From: Actinomadura violacea
Lineage (GTDB): Bacteria > Actinomycetota > Actinomycetes > Streptosporangiales > Streptosporangiaceae
Assembly (NCBI RefSeq): GCF_017573465.1
Contig: NZ_JAGEPF010000008.1
Coordinates: 62,001-126,000 of the forward strand
Reading direction: 5' to 3'
DNA length: 64,000 nucleotides
Within the stretch, counting starts at the first letter, position 1. The number at the start of each line of letters is the position of its first letter. This document shows, piece after piece, positions 26,790-36,314 of this stretch. Below the pieces are notes generated by a model that searched no databases, had not been told where the DNA came from, and was given only the letters and a program-made list of their open reading frames with translations. The translations under genes were made by a program, and so were the position numbers.

Positions 26790-28402
26790 GCAAGTGGCGC
26801 GGGAACCCATGGGCGATCCTATTGACGCTCTCCCTGGGTTTCTTCATGACGCTGCTCGACCTGACGATCGTGAACATCGCGATCCCGAGCATGATCGACA
26901 AGCTGAACGCCTCGCTGGACGAGGTCCTCTGGGTGGTCAACGCCTACATCCTGGTGCTGGCCGTGCTGCTCATCACCGCCGGCCGCCTCGGCGACCTGTG
27001 GGGCAAGAAGAACCTGTTCATCGCCGGTGTCGCGCTGTTCACCGTGTCCAGCCTGGCGTGCGGGATCTCGCAGGACCCGGCCCAGCTGATCATCGCCCGC
27101 GGCGTGCAGGGCCTCGGCGCCGCCCTGCTGATGCCGCAGACCATGTCGATGATCATCAGCGTGTTCCCGGCCGAGCGGCGCGGCGCCGCGCTCGGCATCT
27201 GGGGCGCGGTCGCGGGCGTGTCCACCATCGCCGGCCCCACCATCGGCGGCCTGCTGGTCACCAGCCTCGACTGGCGGTGGATCTTCTTCGTGAACCTGCC
27301 GATCGGCATCATCGTGCTGGCGCTGGCGTTCCCGATCCTGCCGAGCCACACCCCGACGGTGAAGCACCGCTTCGACATCGCCGGCGTCGCGCTCGCCTCC
27401 GCCGGGCTGTTCTGCCTGACGTTCGCGCTGACCGAGGGCCAGAAGTACGACTGGAACGAGGGCATCTGGGGCCTCATCGCCGCCGGGATCGGGCTCTTCG
27501 TCGTCTTCTACCTCTACCAGCGGACCCAGCAGGACCGCGAGCCGCTGGTGCCGTTCTCGCTGTTCCGCGACCGCAACTTCACCATCCTCAACTTCGTCGG
27601 CGCCGCCGTCTCCATCGGCATGATCGGCATGTTCCTGCCGATGACGATCTACATGCAGTCCGTGCTCGGCTTCAGCGCCCTCAAGGCCGGTCTCGTGATG
27701 GCGCCGTCCTCGGTCGTGTCGATGTTCCTCGCGCCCGTCGCCGGCAAGCTGTCCGACCGCATCGGCGGCAAGTTCATCCTGATGGCCGGCCTCACCCTCT
27801 ACGCGATCGGCATGCTGTGGCTGGTGCTCGTCGCCGAGGTCGGGACGGGCTGGACCGCGTTCATCCCCGCGCTCGTCGTCGCCGGGTTCGGCATCGGCGG
27901 CGTGTTCGCGCCGATGGCCACCGAGGCGACCCGTAACGTCCCGCCCCGGCTGGCCGGCGCCGCGTCCGGCGTGAACAACACCGTCCGCCAGATCGGCTCG
28001 GTCCTCGGCAGCGCCGCGGTCGGCGCCGTCCTGCAGAACCAGCTCGCCTCCTCGCTCAAGGACGAGGCCGCGACCCGCGCGGCCGCGCTCCCGCCGGAGG
28101 TGCGGCCGGGCTTCGTCAAGGGCTTCGCCGGCGCCGCCAAGGGCGGCCTGGAGGTCGGCGCGGGCCAGACCGGCACGCAGCAGAAGCTGCCGCCGGGCGT
28201 CCCGCAGAGCGTCGCGCACCAGATCCAGCAGGTCGCCGGCCAGGTCTTCTCGCACGGCTTCGTGCACGCCATGAAGCCGACGATGATCCTGCCGATCGTC
28301 GTCGTCCTGGCCAGCGCCGCGGCCTGCTTCGGCGTCAAGGGCTACCGCTCCACCCCGGCCCCCGGCAAAACCGACCCAGCCCCCGCCACCGTCAACAGCT
28401 AG
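26786..28402 (+). CDS. DHA2-family (EmrB/QacA) multidrug efflux transporter
   Basis: 538 residues and about fourteen hydrophobic segments, as expected for DHA2 pumps. Motif A is in GRLGDLWGKKNLFIAG, and motif C in WGAVAGVSTIAGPTIGGLL. It exports structurally diverse drugs or antiseptics with the proton gradient. A long C-terminal loop (FAGAAKGGLEVGAGQTGTQQK) precedes the final TM segment. Expressed from the same transcript as the overlapping PadR regulator. Confidence 0.93.
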   Translation: MSKWRGNPWAILLTLSLGFFMTLLDLTIVNIAIPSMIDKLNASLDEVLWVVNAYILVLAVLLITAGRLGDLWGKKNLFIAGVALFTVSSLACGISQDPAQLIIARGVQGLGAALLMPQTMSMIISVFPAERRGAALGIWGAVAGVSTIAGPTIGGLLVTSLDWRWIFFVNLPIGIIVLALAFPILPSHTPTVKHRFDIAGVALASAGLFCLTFALTEGQKYDWNEGIWGLIAAGIGLFVVFYLYQRTQQDREPLVPFSLFRDRNFTILNFVGAAVSIGMIGMFLPMTIYMQSVLGFSALKAGLVMAPSSVVSMFLAPVAGKLSDRIGGKFILMAGLTLYAIGMLWLVLVAEVGTGWTAFIPALVVAGFGIGGVFAPMATEATRNVPPRLAGAASGVNNTVRQIGSVLGSAAVGAVLQNQLASSLKDEAATRAAALPPEVRPGFVKGFAGAAKGGLEVGAGQTGTQQKLPPGVPQSVAHQIQQVAGQVFSHGFVHAMKPTMILPIVVVLASAAACFGVKGYRSTPAPGKTDPAPATVNS

Positions 28403-28436
28403 CCGACCCGGCAGGTTGAAGCTAGGCCACCGTCAC

Positions 28437-28481
28437 GGGCAGGCACGCGGAGCGAGCTCTGCGAGCGCAGCGGGCCTGCCC
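28437..28481. repeat. Inverted repeat GGGCAGGC...GCCTGCCC
   Basis: Eight-base arms at 28,437-28,444 and 28,474-28,481 enclose a GAGC-rich core that itself resembles the core of the tandem repeats just downstream. It could act as a transcription terminator for the efflux operon. Confidence 0.6.
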
Positions 28482-28494
28482 GACGACGGACAAT

Positions 28495-28574
28495 GCGTTT
28501 CGCGCGGAGCGCTAGCGGAGCGGGAAACGTGTTGTCCGTCGTGACGGGGGTTCCAGGGGGTCGCCCCCCTGGGA
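28495..28574. repeat. 80-base palindromic repeat, copy 1
   Basis: Begins GCGTTTCGCGCGGAGCGC and contains GCGGGAAACG, then GGGGGTTCCAGGGGG and TCGCCCCCCTGGGA. Two nested dyads are visible: GTTTC...GAAAC and CCAGGGGG...CCCCCTGG. The second copy starts 87 bases later with few differences. Confidence 0.85.
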
Positions 28575-28581
28575 CAAGTGG

Positions 28582-28661
28582 GCGTTTCACGCGGAGCGCC
28601 AGCGGAGCGGGAAACGCCTCGTCCGTCGCAACGGGGGTTCCAGGGGGTCGCCCCCCTGGGA
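28582..28661. repeat. 80-base palindromic repeat, copy 2
   Basis: Same layout as copy 1 with scattered substitutions (for example CGCGCGG to CACGCGG). Compensatory symmetry is kept in both dyads. No coding capacity of its own, no transposase and no target duplications are visible, so it is closer to REP-like repeats than to an IS. Confidence 0.85.
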
Positions 28662-28678
28662 AAACACAGCCCCCTGGG

Positions 28679-29188
28679 TTAACTCAAAAATCTGTAGTCG
28701 CCGCCGTAGAAGATGAGGGGGCGGGCGTCGGGGGACGGGACGTCCAGGCTCAGGACCTCGCCCACGACGATGCTGTGGTCGCCCGCCTCATGGACGGCGT
28801 GGGTGCGGCATTCCAGGGCCGCGACGGCGTTCTTGAAGATCGCGGCGCCGGTGACGGGGCCGCGGGCGTGGTCCCAACCTTGCAGCTGGCCGTCCAGCAT
28901 CCGGCCGCGGGTCGCGAACCACTGGGAGGCGTCCCGCATCTCCTCGGCGAGCACCGACACCGCCCACTCGCCCGCCTCCAGGGCCAGGTCGTGGAAGCGC
29001 GCGATCTTCTCGGGGCAGAACATCACCAGCAGCGGGTCCAGCGACACCGACGCGAACGCGTTCACCGTCATGGCGTGGTCGTTGCCGTCCACCACGCTCG
29101 TCACGATCGCGACGCCCGTCGCGAACCTGCCCGCCACCCGCCGGAACAGGTCGGGATCCACGCCCGGGCCCACACGGTCGCCGCTCAT
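28679..29188 (-). CDS. Flavin reductase-like domain protein
   Basis: 169-172 residues (ATG at 29,188, with an in-frame GTG three codons upstream at 29,197). FRRVAGRFATGVAIVTSVVDGNDHAMTVNAFASVSLDPLLVMFCPEK and HSIVVGEVLSLDV are typical of the FMN/FAD reductase family that supplies reduced flavin to two-component monooxygenases. No monooxygenase lies next to it. It precedes the mshB cluster on the same strand with an unrelated membrane protein between. Confidence 0.88.
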   Translation of the reverse strand: MSGDRVGPGVDPDLFRRVAGRFATGVAIVTSVVDGNDHAMTVNAFASVSLDPLLVMFCPEKIARFHDLALEAGEWAVSVLAEEMRDASQWFATRGRMLDGQLQGWDHARGPVTGAAIFKNAVAALECRTHAVHEAGDHSIVVGEVLSLDVPSPDARPLIFYGGDYRFLS

Positions 29189-29212
29189 GACCCGCACACC
29201 CTAGCGATCCCC

Positions 29213-29743
29213 CTACCCGCGGGTACGCGCCGCCCTCCCGGTGAGCCACTGCCCGGCCGGGCCGGGCGAGGGCACCCGCGCCACCGCGATCCCGGCGGCC
29301 ACCATGCCGCCGACGATGTACACATACCCCGCGAGCGTTCCCGGAACGACCAGGTCGCCCTCCGGTCGCTGCATGGACAGCACTATCACCACGACGCCCC
29401 AGACCACCGACGGCACCGCCGCGCCGATCTTGCCGCCCATCCCCCAGCCGGAAAGCCGCGCCATCGCGTACACCAGCAGCACCAGCACGACCGAGGTGAC
29501 CGGCACCTTCCCGGCCGTCCACTCCTGCGCGAACGAGCCGACCACGCCGAACACGCCGCCGAGCAGGCCGAGCGCCGCGTACGCGGCGCCCGAGACCACC
29601 GCGGTCAGCGGGCTCTCGCCGCGGCCGCCCGCCTCCGCGCCCGCGGCGGACGCGCCCGCGGCGGACGCGCCCGCGCCCGCGCCCGCGCCCGCGGGGAGAT
29701 CGTCCTTGGCCAGGCTCACCCGGGCCTCGTCGTCCTCGTCCAC
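29213..29743 (-). CDS. Small membrane protein, DUF6113-like, beside mshB
   Basis: 176 residues. An acidic, Ala/Gly-rich cytoplasmic tail with GA repeats precedes four hydrophobic segments. A membrane protein of this sort is commonly found beside mshB in actinomycetes, so it could be linked to mycothiol metabolism; there is no direct evidence. Its start lies 21 bases from the mshB stop on the same strand, which points to an operon. Confidence 0.7.
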   Translation of the reverse strand: MDEDDEARVSLAKDDLPAGAGAGAGASAAGASAAGAEAGGRGESPLTAVVSGAAYAALGLLGGVFGVVGSFAQEWTAGKVPVTSVVLVLLVYAMARLSGWGMGGKIGAAVPSVVWGVVVIVLSMQRPEGDLVVPGTLAGYVYIVGGMVAAGIAVARVPSPGPAGQWLTGRAARTRG

Positions 29744-29764
29744 AGGCTCAGCGTATCCAGCGTT

Positions 29765-30664
29765 TCAGCCCCGCGCGTCGTCCAGACCGGCGAACAGGTC
29801 CGTCTCGCGGCGGCCGGGGCCGACCGGGCCGAGCTCGCCCGCCTGCAGGATGAAGTACTCGGTGCCGAACGCCTGCTGGCCGAGGTTGTTCGACAGCGCG
29901 AAGAACGGCCCGGCCTCCTCCGGCGCGACCGTGATCTGGGTGCGGTGCGCGCGCAGCGCCGACAGCTTGGCGGGCAGGTGCGGGCGGGCGTCCACGACCG
30001 TGGTGACCTGCCCGTCCGGCACGCCGGAGCCGAGCTCGTCCAGCCCGGCGACCCGCGCGAACGGCAGCTTCGCCTCGCGCATCACCGCGATCGCCCGCGC
30101 CAGCACGGTGCGCGGGGTGGCGTAGGCGTAGAACTTCGCGGCCCGCCACGGCTCCTGCCCGTCCTCGAACGCCGGGTCGGCGGCCAGCTCGTAGGCCCGG
30201 CGGGCGACGCGGTGCGCCTGGATGTGGTCGGGGTGGCCGTAGTTGCCGCGCTCGTCGTAGGTGACGATGACGTGCGGCCGGACGTCCCGGACGATCGTCG
30301 CGAGCTCCGCGCCCGCCTCGTCCACGTCGGCCCGCCAGAAGCAGCGCGGGTCGTCGTTGGTGGCGGTGCCCATCATGCCCGAGTCGCGCCACCGGCCGGG
30401 ACCGCCGAGGTAGCGGTGGTCGCGCACGCCGAGCGCCGCGGCCGCCTCCGCCATCTCCCCGATCCGGTACTCGCCGAGGCGGTCCTCCTTGTCGGAGGCC
30501 AGGTGGCGCAGCTCATCGGGGATGACCTCGCCCTCCTCGCCCAGCGTGCAGGTGACGAGACAGACGTGGGCGCCCTCGGCGGCGTACTTGGCCATGGTCG
30601 CCCCGGTCCCGATGGACTCGTCGTCCGGATGGGCGTGGACGAACAGGATCCGCGGCTCCTTCAT
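29765..30664 (-). CDS. mshB: GlcNAc-Ins deacetylase of mycothiol biosynthesis
   Basis: 299 residues. [23 protein letters not shown] carries the LmbE-type Zn motif (HPDDE), and [22 protein letters not shown] the third histidine. [11 protein letters not shown] and [15 protein letters not shown] are typical of MshB rather than of its close relative Mca, which cleaves mycothiol S-conjugates. The enzyme removes the acetyl group of GlcNAc-inositol, the step before cysteine ligation. This is chemical evidence for an actinobacterial source. It is followed by a DUF6113-like gene. Confidence 0.9.
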   Translation of the reverse strand: MKEPRILFVHAHPDDESIGTGATMAKYAAEGAHVCLVTCTLGEEGEVIPDELRHLASDKEDRLGEYRIGEMAEAAAALGVRDHRYLGGPGRWRDSGMMGTATNDDPRCFWRADVDEAGAELATIVRDVRPHVIVTYDERGNYGHPDHIQAHRVARRAYELAADPAFEDGQEPWRAAKFYAYATPRTVLARAIAVMREAKLPFARVAGLDELGSGVPDGQVTTVVDARPHLPAKLSALRAHRTQITVAPEEAGPFFALSNNLGQQAFGTEYFILQAGELGPVGPGRRETDLFAGLDDARG

Positions 30665-30733
30665 AAGAAGCGAGCCTACTCAGGGCCCCCGGGGACGGCG
30701 ATGACCGCCCTGCCCGGGCGGCCCGGCGCCCCG

Positions 30734-32203
30734 TCAGCCGACGCTCTGACCGCCTTCGCTGCCGCCGCCTCCGCCGCCTCCACCGCCCGTGGTGTGGGTC
30801 GGGTTGCCGGTCGGCGTCCCCCCGTGCGTCGGCTGGGTGGTCGGGGTGTCGGGGGTGCTCGGCTCGGTGGACGGGATCGGCGTCGTCGGCTCCTGCGTCG
30901 GGATGTGCGTGGTCGGCTTCGGGAAGTGCGGGCGGGTGCGGGTCGGCTGCTGCGTCGGCTGCTCGGTGTCGTCCTGGGTCCGGGTGCTGGACGGCGACCC
31001 GGAGTCGGAGATCGCCGGGGACGACCCGCCCGTGCCGGGGCTGTCGTTGTTGCCGCGGTTGGCCATGAACAGGCCCACGACCAGCGCCAGCACGGCGATC
31101 GCCGCGACCCCCGCGAAGATCGGCCACTTGGACCTGCGCTCCGGCTCGAAGTCGTCGTAGCCGGTGTGCCGGCCGCCGCCCCGGTACGGGGGCTGCTGGA
31201 CGGGCGGCAGCGTGCCGGTGTAGTTCGCCGGCGACACCCGCTGGGTCTGCCCGCCGGCGGGCCCGCCCTGGTGCGCGCCGAACGCCGCGGCGGCGCCCGC
31301 GCCGGCGGCGAGCGTGGAGCCCTCCGCGAGCATCGTGGTCGCCTGCCCGGGGTCCATCCGGGTCTGGCCGACGCCGCCCGGGCCGCCGGCGCCGGGGCCG
31401 CCGGGGCCGCTGCCGATCAGCGCCATCATCAGCTGCTGCGCGGTGGGCCGCCGCTCGGGCTCCTTCATCAGGCACGCCGCGACCAGCCGGTGCAGGTCGG
31501 CGGGCACGCCCTCCAGGTACGGCGGCTCGTTCATCACCCGGTTGATCACCGCGACGACGGTGTCGTCGCCGAACGGCGGGTGCCCGGTCGCGGCGAACAC
31601 CATCGTGGTCGCCCACGCCCACACGTCCACGGCCTCGGTGAGGGTGGCGCCCGCGACCTGCTCGGGGGCCATGTAGGACGGGGTGCCGATCGCCTTGGTC
31701 GCGTTGGTCTGGCCGGTGTCCAGCGCCCGGGCGATGCCGAAGTCGATCACCCGGGGGCCGTCCGGCGCCATGATCACGTTGTGCGGCTTGAAGTCGCGGT
31801 GCACGATCCCGGCCTGGTGGATCGCCACCAGCGCGGTCGCGGTGCCGATCGCCAGCCGGTCCAGCGCCGCGCCGGTGATCGGCCCGGTCTCGGTGACCTG
31901 CTTGTACAGCGACGGGCCCGGCACGTACTCGCTGGCGATGTAGGGCTGGTCGCCCGCGACGTCGGCCTCCAGCACCTGCGCGGTGCAGAACCGGGCGACC
32001 TGCTTGGCGGCCTGCGCCTCGCGGACGAACCGGTTGCGGGCGCCCGCGTCCCCGGCCAGGTCGGCGCGCAGCAGCTTGATGGCGGCCCTGTTACCCGAGG
32101 CGTCGACCCCGGCGTAGACGACCCCCTGGCCGCCCTCGCCGAGCCGGTCGACGATCTCGTACGAGCCCAGCCGCCGGGGATCGCCCGGCTGCAGCTCCGG
32201 CAT
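30734..32203 (-). CDS. PknB-like membrane Ser/Thr protein kinase
   Basis: 489 residues from the ATG at 32,203, chosen because AAGGAG lies six bases upstream. Complete kinase domain: GEGGQG (22-27), Lys43 (AAIK), HRDFKPHN, DFGIAR and GTPSYMAPEQ. A Pro/Gly-rich linker, one TM helix (WPIFAGVAAIAVLALVVGLF) and a Thr/Pro/Ser-rich tail follow, ending in a Gly-rich stretch. It has no PASTA domains; the tail may cross the cell wall as a sensor. Divergent from the S9 peptidase across a 176-base region. Confidence 0.93.
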   Translation of the reverse strand: MPELQPGDPRRLGSYEIVDRLGEGGQGVVYAGVDASGNRAAIKLLRADLAGDAGARNRFVREAQAAKQVARFCTAQVLEADVAGDQPYIASEYVPGPSLYKQVTETGPITGAALDRLAIGTATALVAIHQAGIVHRDFKPHNVIMAPDGPRVIDFGIARALDTGQTNATKAIGTPSYMAPEQVAGATLTEAVDVWAWATTMVFAATGHPPFGDDTVVAVINRVMNEPPYLEGVPADLHRLVAACLMKEPERRPTAQQLMMALIGSGPGGPGAGGPGGVGQTRMDPGQATTMLAEGSTLAAGAGAAAAFGAHQGGPAGGQTQRVSPANYTGTLPPVQQPPYRGGGRHTGYDDFEPERRSKWPIFAGVAAIAVLALVVGLFMANRGNNDSPGTGGSSPAISDSGSPSSTRTQDDTEQPTQQPTRTRPHFPKPTTHIPTQEPTTPIPSTEPSTPDTPTTQPTHGGTPTGNPTHTTGGGGGGGGGSEGGQSVG

Positions 32204-32379
32204 GGACCACTCCTTCAAAACCCGCGAGACGAAAGCTTGGGGAGGTCTTGAGCTTACGCGAGCGGGAGGACGGCCGAGGGCCGTTCCCCGGCCGCGACGA
32301 CCGCCCGGAATCATAGGGGGCGGCCCCGGCGCCGCGCGGCCGTTCGGGCGGGTCCGCGGCGGGCTGGCAGACTCGTGCC

Positions 32380-34461
32380 ATGAGCATCAGCTATCCGCGG
32401 CAGAGCGCCCGCACCCGCCGTTTCACCCTCGGCGTCCCGCGCGCCTTCCAGATCGCGCCGGACGGGACGCGCGCCGCGTTCCTGCGCACCAGGGCGGGCG
32501 ACGATCCGGTGACCTGCCTGTGGACGCTGGACACCGGCACCGGCGAGGAGCGCCTCGTCGCCGACCCGGCCGCGCTGGACGTGCCGGGCGAGGAGAACCT
32601 GCCCGCCGAGGAGCGGGCCCGCCGTGAGCGCGCGCGCGAGCAGGCCGGCGGGATCGTCGGGTACGCCACGGACCGGGAGATGAGGCAGGCCGTCTTCGCC
32701 CTGGGCGGGCGCCTCTACGTCGCCGACCTGGAGAGCGGGCAGATCCGGGAGCTGCCCGCGCAGGCGCCGGTGTTCGACCCGCGCCCCGACCCGGCGGGCC
32801 GCCGCGTCGCCTACGTGTCCGGGCGGACGCTGCGGGTGATCGAGATGGACGGCTCGGAGGACCGCGCCGTCGTGCAGCCGGAGTCGGAGCAGATCTCCTA
32901 CGGCCTCGCCGAGTTCGTCGCGGCGGAGGAGATGGGCCGGATGCGCGGCCACTGGTGGTCGCCGGACGGCGGGACGCTGCTGGTCGCGCGGGTGGACGAG
33001 ACGCCGGTGCAGCGCTGGCACATCGCCGACCCCGCCAACCCGGACCGGACGCCCGCCGAGATCGCCTATCCGGCGGCGGGCACCCCGAACGCGCTGGTGT
33101 CGCTGGTGCTGGTGAAGGTGGACGGCGGGCGGCTCGGCGTCGCGTGGGACCGCGGCATGTTCCCCTACGTCGTCACCGCGTCGTGGGACCGGCACGGCCT
33201 GCTGATCGTGGTGCAGCCGCGCGACCAGCGGTCGCAGCGGGTGCTGCGGGTCGACCCGTCCAACGGGGAGACGTCGCTGGTGCACAACGAGCACGACCCG
33301 GTGTGGACCGACATCGTGCCGGGCCTGCCCGCGCACACGGGGGCGGGCGAGCTGGTCTGGGTCAGCGAGGACCGCGAGACCGACACGCGCCGGATCACGG
33401 TCGGCGGGAAGCCGGTCACGCCGGGCGGGCTGCAGGTCCGCTCGATCCTCGGCGTGGAGGGCGGGTCGATCCTGTTCACGGCGTCGGAGGAGCCCACCGA
33501 GGTGCACCTCTACTCCTACGACGCGGGGGAGATCGTCCGGCTGACGGAGGGCCAGGGCGTGTTCGGCGGGGTGCGGGCGGCCGGTGTGACGATCGTCACG
33601 GGCGCGCGGCTGGACCGTCCGGGCACCGAGGTGGAGGTGCGCGAGCCGTCCGGGATCCACCCGGTCGCGTCGTTCGCCGAGACGCCGGTGATCACGCCGC
33701 GGGTGGAGCTGCTGCGCGCCGGGGACCGCGAGATCCGCACCGCCGTGGTGCTGCCGACCGGCTGGAAGCCCGGCGACGGGCGGCTGCCCGTCCTGATGGA
33801 CCCCTACGGCGGCCCGCACGCGCAGCGAGTGCTGGCCGTCCAGCGGGCGTACTGCGAGGCGCAGTGGCTCGCCGACCAGGGCTTCGCCGTGGTGATCGCG
33901 GACGGCCGCGGCACGCCGGGCCGCGGCCCGGTCTGGGACCGGGCGGTCCGCGCCGACTTCGTCGAGCCGGTGCTGGAGGACCAGATCACCGCGCTGATCG
34001 AGGCGGCGCGGCTGCATCCGGCGGCGCTGGACCTGGACCGGGTCGGCATCCGCGGCTGGTCGTTCGGCGGCTGGCTCGCGGCGCTTGCGGTGCTGCGCCG
34101 CCCGGACGTGTTCCACGCGGGCATCGCGGGCGCGCCGGTCACCGACTGGCGGCTGTACGACACCCATTACACCGAGCGCTACCTCGGCCACCCGGACGAG
34201 GAGCCGGAGGCGTACGAGGCGAACTCGCTGATCGGGATGGCCGGCGACCTGAAGCGGCCGCTGATGATCATCCACGGGCTGGCGGACGACAACGTCGTCG
34301 CCGCGCACACGCTGCGGCTGTCGTCGGCGCTGCTGGCCGCCGGCCGCCCGCACACCGTCCTGCCGCTGTCGGGCGTCACCCACATGACCCCGCAGGAGGT
34401 CGTGGCGGAGAACCTCCTGCTGGTCCAGGTCGAGTACCTCAAGTCCGCCCTCGCCCGTTGA
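32380..34461 (+). CDS. S9-family (DPP IV-like) serine peptidase
   Basis: 693 residues. A beta-propeller (DPPIV N-terminal) domain is followed by the catalytic hydrolase domain with GWSFGGW (Ser561), HGLADDNV (Asp636) and VTHMTP (His668). The glutamate motif that binds the substrate N-terminus may be AAEEMGR. No signal peptide is seen, so it probably cleaves peptides in the cytoplasm, releasing dipeptides. It is not obviously linked to its neighbours. Confidence 0.9.
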   Translation: MSISYPRQSARTRRFTLGVPRAFQIAPDGTRAAFLRTRAGDDPVTCLWTLDTGTGEERLVADPAALDVPGEENLPAEERARRERAREQAGGIVGYATDREMRQAVFALGGRLYVADLESGQIRELPAQAPVFDPRPDPAGRRVAYVSGRTLRVIEMDGSEDRAVVQPESEQISYGLAEFVAAEEMGRMRGHWWSPDGGTLLVARVDETPVQRWHIADPANPDRTPAEIAYPAAGTPNALVSLVLVKVDGGRLGVAWDRGMFPYVVTASWDRHGLLIVVQPRDQRSQRVLRVDPSNGETSLVHNEHDPVWTDIVPGLPAHTGAGELVWVSEDRETDTRRITVGGKPVTPGGLQVRSILGVEGGSILFTASEEPTEVHLYSYDAGEIVRLTEGQGVFGGVRAAGVTIVTGARLDRPGTEVEVREPSGIHPVASFAETPVITPRVELLRAGDREIRTAVVLPTGWKPGDGRLPVLMDPYGGPHAQRVLAVQRAYCEAQWLADQGFAVVIADGRGTPGRGPVWDRAVRADFVEPVLEDQITALIEAARLHPAALDLDRVGIRGWSFGGWLAALAVLRRPDVFHAGIAGAPVTDWRLYDTHYTERYLGHPDEEPEAYEANSLIGMAGDLKRPLMIIHGLADDNVVAAHTLRLSSALLAAGRPHTVLPLSGVTHMTPQEVVAENLLLVQVEYLKSALAR

Positions 34462-34462
34462 G

Positions 34463-34512
34463 TTGCGGCGTGTCGTCCTTAAAAGCGGCCTCATGAGGAC
34501 GACACGCCGCAA
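34463..34512. terminator. Long hairpin between convergent S9 and ABC genes
   Basis: TTGCGGCGTGTCGTCCT (34,463-34,479) pairs perfectly with its complement at 34,496-34,512 around a 16-base loop. The 17-base-pair stem is symmetric and suited to stop both convergent transcripts, although no T-run is visible. Confidence 0.8.
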
Positions 34513-34523
34513 GTGAACGCGGT

Positions 34524-36272
34524 TCAGGTCGCGGGGGCGCGGGACGCGGGGCCGTGCCAGGAGCTCCAGAGGGCGGCGTAGGAGCCGTTCTCGGCGAGGA
34601 GCTCGTCGTGGGTGCCGAGCTCGGTGATCCGGCCGTCCTCCACGACGGCGACGCGGTCGGCGTCGTGCGCGGTGTGCAGCCGGTGCGCGATCGCCACGAC
34701 GGTCCGGCCGTCCAGGACGGCGGCGAGCGTGCGCTCCAGGCGGCGCGCGGCGCGCGGGTCGAGCAGCGACGTCGCCTCGTCCAGCACCAGCGTGTGCGGG
34801 TCCGCGAGGACGAGCCGGGCCAGCGCGAGCTGCTGCGCCTGCGCGGGCGACAGCGCCGCGCCGCCCTCGCCGACCTCGGCGTCCAGGCCCGGGCCGTCCC
34901 AGTCGACCGTCGCCAGCACCTCGCGGATCCGGGCGTCGGAGGCGTCCGGGCGGACCATCGCCAGGTTCTCGCGCAGCGTTCCGCGGAACACGTGGTGCTC
35001 CTGCGTGACGAGCGCGACGTGCCCGCGCAGGTCGTCCAGGGGCAGCTCGACCAGCGGGACGGGCGCGTCCGACCCGACCGTGACCGCGCCCGAGCGCGGG
35101 CCGTCGATCCCGGCGAGCAGGCGGCCCAGCGTGGACTTGCCCGCGCCGCTCGGGCCGACCATCGCCAGCCGCTCCCCCGGCCGCAGGTCGAGGTCGACGC
35201 CGTGCAGGACGTCGCGGCCCGTCCGGTAGGAGTAGCGGACGCCGCGCGCGGTGAGCCGCTCGCCGTCGGGCCGCCGGTCGCCCGTCTCGCGGTCCGGCGG
35301 GACGTTCCCGACGCCGAGCAGCCGGGCCAGCGACGCGCCGCCGAGCTGCAGCTCGTCCAGCTGCGACAGCAGCATGTCGACCGGCTCGATCAGCTGCTGG
35401 ACGTACAGGGTCGCGGCGGTCACCTGCGCGAGCGAGGCCATCCCGTGCGCGTAGAACAGGCCGCCGAACAGCAGCGTCGTCGCGACGGGCAGCACGAACC
35501 CGAACTCGGCGACGGGGAACAGCACGGTCCGCAGCCGCAGCGTGTACCGCTCGGCGGCGTAGCTGCGGGCGATGTCGGCGTCGCCGCGGGCGTGCCGGCG
35601 GCCGGCGAGGCCGAACGCCTCGACGGTCCGGGCGCCGTGCACGGTCTCGGCGAGGCCGTCGGCGATCAGCGCCCAGGAGGCGTTCTCGCGCAGGTAGCCG
35701 TCCCGGCAGCGGGGCAGGTACCAGCGCATCACGCCCCACAGGACGGGGACCGACACCAGGCACGGCAGCGCGACCAGCGGCCCGTTGAGCAGCAGCGCGC
35801 CGAAGGTGAACGCGCCGACGACGATCGCGACGAGGGTCTCCGGCACGGCCTGGCGCAGCGAGGTGCCGAGCGTGTCGACGTCGCGGGACGCGCGGGTGAC
35901 CAGGTCGCCGGTGCCGGCCCGCTCGACGGCCGACAGCGGCAGCCCGACGAGCCGGCCGACGAACTCCTCGCGCAGCTCGGCGAGGACGCGCTGGCCGAGC
36001 CGCGCGGAGGTGAAGTAGGCGTACCGGGTCAGCACGCCCTGGACGATGACGAACCCGGCGATGGCGAGCGCGGTGGTGTCGATGTGCGCGGTCCCGTCGC
36101 GGACGCCCTCGACCAGCTCGCCGAGCAGCCGGGGCGCGACGAGGCCGGCGACCGCGGCGAGCCCGTGCAGCGCCAGCGTCCCGGCGAGGGCGCGGGGGTG
36201 CCGCAGCGCGACGCGGCGCGCGTACGCCCGCACCTGCGCGGGCTCCGCGACCGGCAGGATCTCGGTGCTCAC
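34524..36272 (-). CDS. ABC exporter half with intact Walker motifs but altered signature
   Basis: 582 residues. About six TM segments (ABC exporter type) precede an NBD. Walker A GPSGAGKS (~373-380), Walker B VLDEATSLLD and the H-loop AHRLHT are intact, but the usual LSGGQ signature is LSPAQ. The next gene upstream on the same strand encodes a partner with the reverse pattern (good signature, dead Walker A and B). Together they form one consensus and one degenerate site, as in asymmetric heterodimeric exporters such as TM287/288. The substrate is unknown. GTG start with AAGGG upstream; 42 bases separate the pair. Confidence 0.9.
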   Translation of the reverse strand: MSTEILPVAEPAQVRAYARRVALRHPRALAGTLALHGLAAVAGLVAPRLLGELVEGVRDGTAHIDTTALAIAGFVIVQGVLTRYAYFTSARLGQRVLAELREEFVGRLVGLPLSAVERAGTGDLVTRASRDVDTLGTSLRQAVPETLVAIVVGAFTFGALLLNGPLVALPCLVSVPVLWGVMRWYLPRCRDGYLRENASWALIADGLAETVHGARTVEAFGLAGRRHARGDADIARSYAAERYTLRLRTVLFPVAEFGFVLPVATTLLFGGLFYAHGMASLAQVTAATLYVQQLIEPVDMLLSQLDELQLGGASLARLLGVGNVPPDRETGDRRPDGERLTARGVRYSYRTGRDVLHGVDLDLRPGERLAMVGPSGAGKSTLGRLLAGIDGPRSGAVTVGSDAPVPLVELPLDDLRGHVALVTQEHHVFRGTLRENLAMVRPDASDARIREVLATVDWDGPGLDAEVGEGGAALSPAQAQQLALARLVLADPHTLVLDEATSLLDPRAARRLERTLAAVLDGRTVVAIAHRLHTAHDADRVAVVEDGRITELGTHDELLAENGSYAALWSSWHGPASRAPAT

Positions 36273-36314
36273 GTCGTTCGGCCCTTCCGTACTGCGGTTC
36301 GGTGGCTGTCGGTC

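Noticed and set aside
28495..28661. Possible CRISPR array or IS end
   Set aside because: Only two 80-base copies without regular spacers, no cas genes, no transposase, no target-site duplication.
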